From: CAIURC01 sp043777315
GTDB lineage: Bacteria > Verrucomicrobiota > Verrucomicrobiia > Chthoniobacterales > Chthoniobacteraceae
Reading direction: 5' to 3'
NCBI GenBank assembly: GCA_043777315.1
Contig: JAYVPW010000093.1
Coordinates: forward strand, 124,001-188,000
DNA: 64,000 bases
The stretch's first letter is position 1; the number at the start of each line of letters is the position of its first letter. The position numbers and the translations under genes were made by a program. The notes below the pieces were generated by a model, which saw nothing but the letters and a program-made list of their open reading frames with translations, was not told where the DNA came from and did no database searches. Shown one piece after another: positions 47,601 to 59,600 of the stretch.

Positions 47601-50600
47601 TGATCTCGCCGGGTTTCCCGACGGTCGGAGCATTCAGGAGGCCGAGCTTGCTCGCGGTGAGCGTGCTATTCAGCGCGGTGACGGCGAAAACGGTCGTGCC
47701 GGTCGTGTTGTCCACGAGGTAAATTTTCGAGTTCTCCAGCCGCGCCATGCTCGTCCCAGCGGCGGAGTTGATGCGCTTCACCACGTCGTCGAGCGTCGTC
47801 GCGCCGCCGAGGCTGACGTTGAAACTCGTGTTGTTGCGCCGCGTGATTTTGAACTGCGCGTCGCTCTGCTGCGTCGGCGCGAATCCGGCGAGCGTCGAGG
47901 AAGTCAGCGCCAGCGAAAGCACCGTCGCATCGACGATGCGCAGCCGCAGGAACGTGCCGGAAAGTTCCGCCTGCACTTTGCTCGTCAGCCCGAGCCCGAG
48001 GATCGCGGCGTTCACGTCGGCGACGAAATCGGCGGGGCCGGTGTTGTCCGTCATCGCCGCGACGGTGACGATCACCGCGCCCGTCGTCCCGCCGACATTG
48101 ATGCCGAAGGTCGCGTCGCTCGCGAATTTTCCAGTCGCCGGCAGCGCGACAGTGCCGGTCAGCGTGAGCGGAATCGGCACGCCGGTCTTCGCATACAACG
48201 AGCTCAGCAGCGTGCCGCCGTTGAGGTTGCTCACGACGAAATCTTCCAGCACGGGCAGCGCCGTGTTGTTCAGCGAAACCTTGAAATCGCCGGCGAGCGT
48301 GACGCCCGGAATGTTCACGTTCACCGTGCCGCCGAGCTGACCGGCGAGGCCCGCGGGAGTCAGCAGCAGCGCGGCCGCGCCGTTGGTCAGGCTGACGAAA
48401 TCCGTCGTGCCATCGCCGAGCCGCACGACCACGTTTTTCGCGATCACGCGGATGACTTTCGCCGTCGAACTCATCTTCGTCGTCTGCTCAAACGCGAAGT
48501 CGCCGCTGATCTTCTGACCCGCGACCGCGAGCTGCAATCCGGTCCCTTCAAACCGCACGAACGGCCCGGCGGGCAGCGCCAGCGTGGTCTGCACGCCCGC
48601 CACCGTGAACTGCTCGCTGATCGCGCTCGTCGCGTTGTTGAGCGAAAGTTTGAGCGTCCCGCTGAAGCCGATGACCGGCACCGCGACCGTGCCGCTGATT
48701 TCGCCCGCGAGCCCCGCCGGCTTCACGACGAAGAACCCGCTCCCGCCATTCAGCGACACGATGTCCGTCGTCCCGCTGGTCAGCGCGAAATGCAAATTCG
48801 TCACCGCGATCCGCACGACTTTCGCGGCGGGCGCGCTGCCGGCCGCGGCCTGCGTGTATTGCTCGAACGCAAAGTTCCCCGAGAGCTGCTGGCCCGCGAT
48901 GTTCAAGGTCACCGGCGCGCCTTCGACTTTGAGATAAGGGCCGACCGGCAGGTTGATCGCGGTCGTCTCGAACGCGCTCAACGGCACGCCGCGCAACGTG
49001 TCCTGCGTGTGCAGCGTGTTGTCGAAACCGGAGCGGATGAGGCCGAGTTGCTGCGCGGCGAGAGACGTGCCCTGCTGCTCGACTTTCAGGCGGTTCGTCG
49101 CGACCTGTACCGAGGCATCGACGAGCTTGATGCTGCGGCCATCGAGCGAGGCGACGGGCGCGCCGGCGGTGCCGTTGATCTTGGAAATCACGTCCGCCAA
49201 AGTCAGCGCGCCGGTGAGATCGACGGTGACGATGTCCCCGTGCCGATTCGTGATTTTGAGCTGCGGCCCGCTGCCGAGAGTGACGCCGAGCGCGGTCAAA
49301 GTCGTGGTCGCTTCGACGACCGGCACGTTCACCGACTGCACGACCGCCGCCGGCGTGTTGTTGATGTTCAGCGTGAAAGTTCCATCGAACGTCACCGCGC
49401 CCGGGACGTTGAGCGCGATGCTCGCGGTGACGGTCCCGGCCAAGCCCGTCGGGCCGATCAGGAACGCGCCGCGACCGTTGTCCACGCTCACAAAATCCGT
49501 CGTCCCGTCGCCGAGTCCGAGATGCACATTCGCCGCGCCGATCTTGATCTGCCGCACATCGTCCGCGGTGTCGGCCACGCCGTCCGGCCCCGGCAATTTG
49601 CTGACATCGAAGCTGAAATTGCCGCTCAGTTTTTGGCCCGCGACGGTGAGGTCGAGCGCCCCGGAAACGCCGACCGCATTCGCCGGAACGATAATCGTCG
49701 CACCGTCGAGCGTGAGCGTCGCCGCGGTCGCGGTTCCGCCCGGCGCCGCCGCGGTGCGCGTGTTGTTGAAGACCACGGAAACGGTCCCGGAGATCACGAG
49801 ATCAGGGATGCCGACGACCGAGATCGTCCCTTCCGCGAACAGCGCGAATTGGCCGAAGCCGTTCTTGTCATAGACGAAACGCGCGTCGGAAATGAGCAGC
49901 CCTTTCGCCGCCGGATTCGGCTCCTCGCCGTCGAGCGTCGCCGGTCCCTGGCCGAGGAAAATGCGGACGCCGACACCTTCGCCGTGCGTCGGTCCGAGTG
50001 TGACCGTCTTGCTCTCGATCGTGACGAAGCCGCCGATGTTGATGACCAGATTGCTCGCCGTGAAGGTGATCGACGGGCTGCCGACGGGGTTCGCCGGGAG
50101 CTTGATCACGAAGACCTGATTGTTGAATTCGATCGACTCGTTCACCGCCGCGTTCGTCGAGTTGATGCTCACCGCGAGCGTGCCGCCGACGCTCACGCCG
50201 TTGCCGCCGCCGACGCTCACATCGACCTCGCCGGTCAGCACTCCCGCGATGCCGACGCTCGTGATGATTAGCGCGCCGGAGCCGTTTTTGATCCCCTGCC
50301 CGTTGAAGCTCAGTTCGAGATTCGACATCGCAAACCGGCTGACTTTCACGCCATTCGTGAAGAGCTTCACGCCCTCGCCGGCCGCGCCATTTCCGCCGGT
50401 GAGCAGGTCGAGGTCGCCGTCGCGATCGACATCCGCGAGCGTCAGCGCCGTGACGTGATCGGTCGCCGCGCCGAGCAGCGTCGGCGTCACGCCGCCGAAC
50501 GGATCGGCGGTCGTCCCGCTGTTCAAAAAGAGCCGCGTCGCCGCGAGATCACCGCCGATGAGCACGTCGAGTTTGCCGTCGCCATTGATGTCCGCGACTG

Positions 50601-53600
50601 CGACCGCGCGGACGGCGAAGTTCGTCGTGCCGATGTTTTTCGGCGCGACGCTCGTGGTCACGTTTCCGGTCGTGGTCGAGAAAGGTGTCGCCGTGCCGGT
50701 GTTGAGATAGACGACGTTTTGCTGCGCGGCTTTTCCGACCACGAGGTCGAGCGCGCCGTCGCCGTTCACGTCGCCGAGGGCGATCGCGCGAGTCGCGGTG
50801 TCGGTGTTCGTGCTGTCGATGAGCACGTTTTTCGTCGGGTCGAAAAGCGCGGCCTGCGTCGCCGAGAAGACCGCGAGCGACTGGCTCGTGATCGCGAGCG
50901 AAGTCACGCCGCCGGTGTCCGTCGCGCGCAACCGCAGTTCGTTCGCGAGCGAGTCGGCATCGCTGCCGTCCACGAGCTCGGCGATGACGTTCGTGCCGGT
51001 GAGCGCGGTGTTCAGCTCGGCGACAAACGCGGCGCGCGTGGCGTTCCCGGCTTGCGCCAACGCGGTCACGGTCACGGTCCGCGCGGTGATGCCATTTTCC
51101 GTAAATTGAACCGTGATGTCGCCGCCGAGCTGCCCATTCGCCGGCAGCGAAATGAGCGAGGTGAACGCGGGCACCGACGAGCTCGCGGGCGTGAAGAGCG
51201 GCAGCGACCAAGCCGTGAGCGCGACGGAAACGATCGTCGGATCGAGCGAAGTGAGGCGCAGTTTGTTGCCGTCGAGGGCGACCGTGAATTTGCCGCCGAA
51301 CCCAACCGCGAGCGCCGCGGCCACGTCGTCGCGCAGGTCGGCGCGGCTCGTGTTGCCGGTCGTGCTGACGGTCACGGTCACCGGTGCCGCGCCGTTCAGC
51401 GAGAGCTTGAAAGTGAGGACGCCGCCGAGCTGTCCATTCGCCGGTAACTCCGCGCCGCTCAGGAATCCGGGCTGCGCGAGGAACGTCCCCGCCGTCGCGC
51501 CGAAGACCGGGAAGGTCTGGCCCGAGATCGTTGCTGACGTGACGGTCGCGTCGGTCGCGCGGAGCGAGAGCCGGTTCTCGGAGGTCGTCGGCGTGAGCTG
51601 CACGGTGACCGCCTCGGCGGTAAATTTCGCACCGAGATTCGCGCTCGCGAGCGCGGCGTTGATGTCGCCGAGGAGCGACGCGGCGCTCGTGTTGTCGGCC
51701 TGCGCGAGGGCGGTGATCGTCACCGCCGTGCCAGTCGCCGCGCCGTTGAGTTTCAACGTGAAAGTGAAATCGCTGAAGAATTGGCCGCCCGCCGGCGCGT
51801 CGCTCGTCGCGGTGATTGCGGTGCGCAGCGTGAGGTTGTCAGGCGTGCTGTTGAAGAACGTCGCGCCCGTCTGCGACGCGAACGCGATCGTCGTCACCGT
51901 CGGATCGATCACGGTCAGCCGCACGCGATTGCCGTCGAGTTCCGCGCGGACTCTCGCATTCAGGAATCCGCCGCCGCCGCTCGGCGTGCCGGCCAGCGCG
52001 GTGTTGATGTCCGCGACGAGGTCGGCGGGCGAGTTGTTGTTGTCGAGCGTCGCAGCGGAGATCGCCACGTCCTGCGGAGCGGTCGTGCCGTTCAGCGTGA
52101 GGCGGAAATTGAAGAACGATCCGAGGCGGCCATTCGACGGCGCGTCGGCTGCCGACGAAATGCTCGGACCGGCGACGAGCGTCGCATTCGTGGCACCGAA
52201 CAGCGGGACCGTCTGCCCGGAAATCACGACGGACAGCACGGTCGAATCAGTCGTCGTGAGCGTCAGTTTATTTCCCGACAGCCCGACGAGGAGCTTCGCG
52301 TCGAGCCCGGCGGTCTTGAGCGCGGCGTTGATGTTCGCGACCAAATTCGCCGGCGTCGTGTTCAGCGCCTGCGTCGCGGCGGGGACAGAAACGGCGACCG
52401 CCGTGCCGTTGTTGATCTTCACGGTGAACGCGATGTCGGCGAGGAATTTGCCGTTCGCGGGCAGCGCGCCGGTGCTGGTGAAACTCACGCTCACCGTCTC
52501 GAACAGCGTCAGTGCCTGGCTCTCGATCGCGAACGAAGTCACCGTCCCGTCGAGCACGCGGAAAGTGATCTTGCCCGCGTCCGTGCCGGACTGAACGAGG
52601 TCCGCGGAGAGTTTCGTCGCGAGCCCGGCGGCGGCGAAGGCGTCGTTGAAGTCGGAGACGAGATTCGATTGCGCGATCCCGGCGAGATAGTTCGCGTGAC
52701 CGGCGATGCCGTCGTTCGTGTTGTTGGTCTGCGAGACGGCAGTAACGGTGACCACCGTGGCCGTCGCCGCGCCGTTGAGTTTCACGCCGAAGCTGAACGC
52801 GCCGCCGAGCTGTCCGCTGGCCGGCGCGACCGCGGCGGTGATGAATTTCGCGCTGCCGAGGAGCGAGTCGGGCGTCTCGCCGAAAAGCGTGATGTTCTGC
52901 GATGCGATCTCGATTTTGAAGACGCTCTTGTCCACCGCGCGCAGGACAATCACGCCGCTGTCGAGCACGGCGGTGAGCTTCGTGCCGAGCGCGGCACCGG
53001 TGAGCGCGGCGTTGAGGTCATCGACGAGATTGGCGGGTGTTGTGTTGTCGGCCTGCGCGGCGGCGGTGAGGACGATGGAGGTCCCGGTGATCGCGTTGTT
53101 GAGTTTGATCGCGAGCCGGAGTTCGACGCCGTAGCTGCCGTTCGCCGGGGCCGCGCCGAGCGCGCGGACGGTGACGCCGTTGTTCACGACGAGCACGTTG
53201 GCCGAGCCGTCGTTGCCGATGACCACATCGACGCGCCCGTCGCCGTTCACGTCGCCGACGGCGAGGGCCGTGCTGTTCGGCGTGCCGGTGTTCAGCGGGA
53301 TCGCGGTGGCGAAGCTGAGGACGAACAGATTCGTCGTCGTGTTTTTCGCGGAAGTGTTGAGGTAGGCGAGGCTGGCGCGTCCGTTGTTTGCGACGATCAC
53401 GTCGCGGAGGCCGTTGCCGTCGAGGTCGGCCAGAAGAATCGCGGTCGTGGCCTTCGTCGCGTCGCCCGCCGCGCCGGGATCGAGCGCGGTGCCGGCGTCG
53501 AAGCTGAGGACGAAAAGGTTGGTCGTCGGGTTGATCGCGCCCGTGTTCAGGAAGACGAGATTCGACGCGTTGTTGCGACCGACGACGATGTCCGCCTTGC

Positions 53601-56600
53601 CGTCGCCATTCACATCGCCCGCCGCGACGGCGACCGCGTTCGAGTTCGCACCGAGCGCGAGCGGCGTGCCGCTGAACGGCGTGGCGGTGCCCGTATTTAG
53701 ATAGACGAGCAGCGGCGCACCCGCGCGTCCGACGATCAAATCCGCGCGCCCGTCGCCGTTCAAATCCGCGGTCGTGATCGCCGTCACCGGATCGGTCGCG
53801 GTGCCGATCGGCAGCGAGCCGGCGAACTCATTCCGCTGGCCTTGCTCGAAGAAAAAGTCGCCCTTGATCACCTCGCCGCTCACCGCCGTGAGGTCGAGCC
53901 GCGCGCCGATCACCGACACGCGCAGGAACGGCCCGGCGGGCAGGTCGAGCGTCTCCGTCACCGCCGGCGAGCCGAACGTGAACGACTCTTTCACCGCCGC
54001 GGGCTGCGTGTTGATTTGGACGGAAATCGTCGTCGTCGTGACGCTGATCCCGGGCAGCGAAATCAGGAGTCCGGGGTCGGGCAAACTGTCGGCGTCGGGT
54101 CCATCCGGGATCGAATCGATGGTCAGGCTCGCCGCGACGCCGAGGCCGTTCACGAGGATCGAGCCGTGCCCATTTTTCACCTGCACGAACGGCGCGCCAG
54201 CCGGCCCGATGCTCAGCGTCAGCGCGGAAATACCGACGCGCACGACCTTCTGATCGTCCGCCGTGCCGGCGATGTTGTCCTTCCCGCGCGTCTTGATTTG
54301 CTCGATCGCGAAGGTGCCGCCGAGTTGCTGGCCGAGGACGTTGAGCCGCGCGTTGTTCGCCTCGACGCGGAGGAATTGGCCGGTCGCCGGGAGGTCGAGC
54401 GTGCGGGTTGCGGTGCCGGTCGGCGTGCTGACGGTGAAGGTTTCGTGGACCGGCGCGTCGAGCGTTTTGATCTGCACGGAGAAGCTCGCGTCGAACGTCA
54501 CGCCGGGAATGTTCACCGCCACGTCGGCGTTGAGTTGGCCCGCGAGACCTTTGACCAGGTTCGGCGCGGTGCCGGTGGTTTTGAGAATGAAGTCGCCGGT
54601 GCCGTTCGTGACGCTGACGAAATTGTGCGTCCCGTCGCCGAGACCGAAGCTGACGTTCGCGAGGGAAATGCGGACGACCTTGGTCGCCGAGCCGGTCGCC
54701 GGGGTCGAGGTGAGCTGCTCGAACGCGAAGTCGCCCGCGAGGGTAATGCCGAACACGCTGAGGTTCAGCCCGATGCCTTCGACGCGAATGTAGCTGCCGC
54801 GCGGCAGGTCGATCGTCGTCGCCGTGCCGCCGACGGTGAAGGTCTCCGTGACCGCGACCGGCAGCGTGTTCACTTTCAGCGAAAGCGTGCCGCTGAGGGT
54901 GATGCCCGGCACATTCAACGCGACCGTTCCGCTCAACGTTCCCGCGACGCCCGCCGGGATCGCCGGGTCGGGAGCGTTCGCGGCGACGGCGGGGCGGAGG
55001 ACGAAATAGCCGGCGCCGCCGGTGACGCTGAGGAAGGTGTTCGTGCCGTCGCCGAGCGAGAGGCTGACGTTGCTGAACGCGACGCGGACGAGCTTCGTCG
55101 CGGTGCCGCCGGTGCCCCTCGTGAACTGCTCGAACGAGAAGTTGCCGCTCAGCGATTGGCCCGCGATGCCGAGCACGACGTTGTCGCCCGCAACGCGCAG
55201 ATACGGGCCGGCGGGCAGGTCGAGCGCGAGCACTGAACCGGCCACGCTGACGCTGTCTTTCACCTTCGCGTTCGTGTTGTTGAGCTCGAGCGAGAAGCTG
55301 CCGCTGAAGGTCACGTCGGGCACATTCAGCGCGACGCTGGCGCTGATTTTTCCGGCGAGGCCGGCAGGCGTGAGGAGGAAAAATCCGGTGCCGTTCGTCA
55401 CGCTGACGAGCGGCGCGGCGTCGGTGCCGCCGAGCTTCAGCGCGCCGTTCGCGACGGCGACCCGGAGGGCTTTCGTGCCGTCGGTGCGGGTCGATTGCTC
55501 GAGGACGAAATCGGCGCTGATCGTCTGGCCGAGGATGCTCAACGTCGCGGAAGTGTTCGGCAGGCGGCCGGTCAATTCGATGCGGAGATACGGGCCGGCG
55601 GGGAGGTCGAGCGTCGCGTCGGGGCCGGTGAAAGTTTGCTTCACCGCAGCGAGCGTGTTGTTCACGCGCACCTTGATTTTCGCGTCGAAAGTGACGCCCG
55701 AAACATTCACCGCGAGGTCGCCGCTGATGTCGCCCGCGAGTCCGGCAGGCGTGATGAAGAAGGTCGCGTTGCCGTTCGTCACGCTGACCGCACCGCCGCC
55801 GAGGCTGAGCGCGACCTTCGCCGCGGTGACGCGGATGCGCTTCAAACCGATGACCGTTTTTTGCTCGAAAGCGAAGTCGCCGCTCAGCGTCTGGCCGAGC
55901 ACGTTGACGTTCACATCGGTGCCGGCGACGCGCAGATACGGGCCGGCTTCGACCTTCAACGCGACCGGCGTGACGCCGACGAGGAAGCTCTCGTCGATCG
56001 CCGCGGTCGTGTTGTTGATCACGATGCTGAAGGTGCCGCCGAGCGTGACCGACGGGACGTTGAGCGCGATCCCGGCGCTGAAGGTGCCCGCGAATCCGGT
56101 CGGCGTGACGAGGAAGAAGCCGCTGCCGTTCGTGACTTCGAGGACCGGGTTCGCCGCGTCGCCGAGCGCGAGGTGGATGTTCGCGAGGCCGACGCGGACG
56201 CGGCTCTCGGTCGTGCCGGCTTTGGTCACGCGCTCGAACGCGAAGTCGCCGCTCAGCGTGATGCCTTGAATGTCGAGCTCGATGCCGGTGCCTTCGACGC
56301 GCAGATACGGGCCGGCGGGCAGGTCGAGCGGGATGGTGCGGTTGCCGACGGTGAAGGTCTCGTGCACCGCCGCGGTGCCGCTGTTGATCGCGAGCGAGAA
56401 GGTGCCGCGGAACGAAAATCCGAGCGACGGATCGATCGTCACCGTGCCGCCGACGCGGCCCGCGAAGCCCGTCGCCTTCACCGCAAAAACGCCCTCGCCG
56501 TTCGTGAGACTCACGACGGTTTGCGTGCCGGACTTGATCGCGAGCGTGACATTCGTGATCGCGAGCCGGACGACTTTGTTGCCGGTCAGCACCGAGCCGG

Positions 56601-59600
56601 TTTGCTCGAACGAGAAGTCGCCGGTGAGCGATTGGCCCGCGATGGCGACGGTGACGCCGTCGCCGCTGACGCGCAGGAACGGACCGGCGGGGACGTTCAG
56701 CGTGATCTTTTCCGCGCCGACGAAGAAGTCGGTTTTGACCGGCGCGGTCGTCGTGTTCACCGCGAGGCCGAGCGTGCCGACGCTCAGCGTGAAGCCGGGG
56801 ATATTCGTCGTGACCGACGCGGTGAACGAGCCCGCGACTCCCGCCGGAGTGAGCAGCAGCGAGCCCTGGCCGTTGGTCACGCTCAGGAAATCGGTGGTGC
56901 CGTCGCCGAGCCCGATGCTCACGTTCGTCGCCGCGATGCGGAGCGAGCCGGTCGCCGCGCCGGTCGTCACTTTGTCGAACGCGAAGTTGCCGTGCAGTTT
57001 TTGCCCGACGATTTCGAGGTCCACGTTCAGAGCCTGGAACGCGGTGATGTTTTTCTGCGTCGCGCCAAAATCGAGCGCGATGCTGTCGGTCGTGTTCGGG
57101 ATGGTCAGCGTTTCGTGGACTTCGCCGTTCGTGTTGTTGACGAGCACGGTCGCCTCGCCGCTGAGGACGATGCCGCTGAGGCCGAGCACCCGCACGGTGC
57201 CGGTCGCGAAAAAGGCGACGGTGCCGTTCGGATATTTGATCAGGCCGACGCGCGCGTCGCTGAGCAGCAGGCCGGTCGCGGCGGGATTGATTTCGCCGTT
57301 CGGAAGTTTGCCCGGTCCCTGGCCGAGGAAGACGTTCAGCTTCGTGCCGGCGAAGGTCAGTTTCCCGCCGACGTTCACGAACGAAACGCTGCCTTCGATC
57401 GTGACGAAATTGCCGATGTTCAGCGTCAGGTCTTCGGCGAAGAAGGCGAACAGGTCGCCCTCGTTCGCGCCGAATTTCACCGCGACCGTGCGCCCGTTGA
57501 TGTCGATCGTTTCATCGACCGCGCCGCCGCTTTTGTTCACGCGGAAACCCGCGCGCCCGCCGACACTCGCGCCGCCCGCGGAGATCGCGATGTCGCCGCT
57601 GAGGATGCCCGCGACGCCGGTCGGCGTGATGACGAACGCGCCCTCGGCGTTCTTTATCCCCTGCCCGCCGAAGCTGACCTCGACATGCGCGAGCGCGATG
57701 CGCGTGACCTTCGTGCCGTTCGCGCGCGTGCTCTGATCGAAGCTGAAATCGCCGTGCAGGAGGACGCCGCCGACGGTGATGTTCGTGTTGAAAACACTGA
57801 CGCGAACGAACGGCCCGGCGGGCAGGTCGAGCGTGAGCGTCGTGCCCGCGACGACGAAGTTTTCCTTCACCGCGGCGGCCGTGTTGTTGACCTGAATCGT
57901 CACGTCGCCGCTGATTTGCACGCCGGGAATCTTGAACGAGGCAGTGACGCTGAGGCTGCCCGCGACGCCCCCGGGCGAGATGAGGAACGCGCCCTGGCCG
58001 TTGGTCAGCGAGACGAAGTCGGTCGTGCCGTCGCCGAGTTTCAGCGACACGCCGCTGAGCGCGATGCGGACGACTTTCGCCCCGGCGAGGGTCATCGATT
58101 GCTGGAGGACGAAATTGCCCGCGAGCGTCTGGCCCGCGACGGTCAGCGAAACGCCGGTGCCGGCGACGCGCTGGAACGGCCCGGCGGCGAGTTTCAGCGG
58201 GAAGGTCGTGGTGCCGACGAGGAAACTTTCGTCCACGCCGACGGTCGTATTGTTCAGCTCCGCGGTGAACGCGCCGGTGAAGCTGACGCCCGGAATATTC
58301 ACCGCGACGCTGCCGGTGAACGAGCCCGCGATGCCCGCCGGCGTGACGACGAAGTAGGCCGACGCGCCGCTGATCACGACGATGTCGTTCGTCCCGTCCC
58401 CGAGCGCGAGACGCGCGTTGGCGATGGCGACGCGGAGCTTCGATTCGCCGCGCGTGCTGGTCGAACGCTCGATCGCGAAGTCGCCGGTGATGCTCTGGCC
58501 GAGCACGTTCACGCTCACGCCGGTGCCTGCGATGCGGACGAACGGACCGGCCGGCAGGACGAGGCTGACGGTCTCGCCGCCGACCATCAGCGTGTCGTTC
58601 ACCGCGGCGGTCGTGTTGTTGATTTGCAGCGAAAGCGCGCCGCTCAGGCTGACGCCGGGAATGTTCGTCTGGACGTTCGCCGCGAAGCTGCCCGCAACTC
58701 CGGCTGTCGTGACGAGCAGGCTGCCGCGGCCGTTCGTCAGGCTGACGAGATCGGTCGTGCCGTCGCCGAGTTTCAGCGTGACGTTGCTCGCTCCGATGCG
58801 GACTGCCGGGCCGACGCCGACGCGCGTGACTTTCTCAAACGCGAAGTCGCCGCCGAGCGTCTGGCCCGCGACGGTGAGTTTCGCGCCGAGCGCATCGACG
58901 CGGAGATACGGGCCCGCCGGCAGGTCGAGCGCGATCGTCTCGCCGCCGACGGTGAAGGTCTGCATCACCGGCGCGGTCGTGTTGTTCACCGCGATGCCAA
59001 ACGCGCCGGTGAAGCTGACGCCCGGCACGTTCAACGCCACGTCGGCGTTGAGCCGTCCCGCGAGCCCGGCGGTCGTGATCAGGAAGCTGCCACGGCCATT
59101 CGTGACGCTGACGAAATCGGTGGTGCCGTCGCCGAGTTTCAGCGTCACGCCCGACACCGCGACGCGCGTGATTTTCGCGCCGCCGGTTTGCGTGATTTGC
59201 TCGAGCGCGAAGCTGCCCGCGAGCGTTTGCCCGGCGACGGTGAGGTTCACGTTGTCCGCCTTGACGCTGAGGAACGGTCCGGCGGGGAGCTTCAGCGAAA
59301 CGGTGGCTCCGCCGACCGCGAACTGTTTGTCCACCGCGACCGTCGTCGCATTCACCGCGATGGCGAAGGTGCCGCTGAACTGCACGCCCGGCACGTTCAG
59401 CGCGACGTTCGCGTTGCTCAACTGCCCCGCCAGGCCCGCGGGAGTCAGCAGCAGCGCGCCTTCCGCGCCGGTGACGTTGACCAGATTCGTCGCGCCGTCG
59501 GCAAGGCTGAGGCTCACATTTTTCGCCGCGACGCTGATGACCTGCGCGCCCGCGACCATCTGTTTGTTGAAAGCGAAGTCGCCTTTCAAGGTCTGGCCGA

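Larger units (their letters stand above)
41700..49620 (-). repeat. Repeat block 4: twelve beta units with loop insertions
   Basis: Twelve anchors lie near 49610, 48870, 48490, 47480, 47040, 46680, 44875, 44490, 44015, 43285, 42250 and 41880. Where spacing exceeds ~400 bases, extra material sits between the VxETFTV strand and the LPAGPYLRVEG strand. This is either an IN-motif-like module, one or more PANG-type modules, or both. Unit 4 ends in a TPGTPAQITV linker, units 6 and 8 carry Ala/Pro extensions, unit 11 has SGAPLF and unit 12 is the terminal type. Confidence 0.85.
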
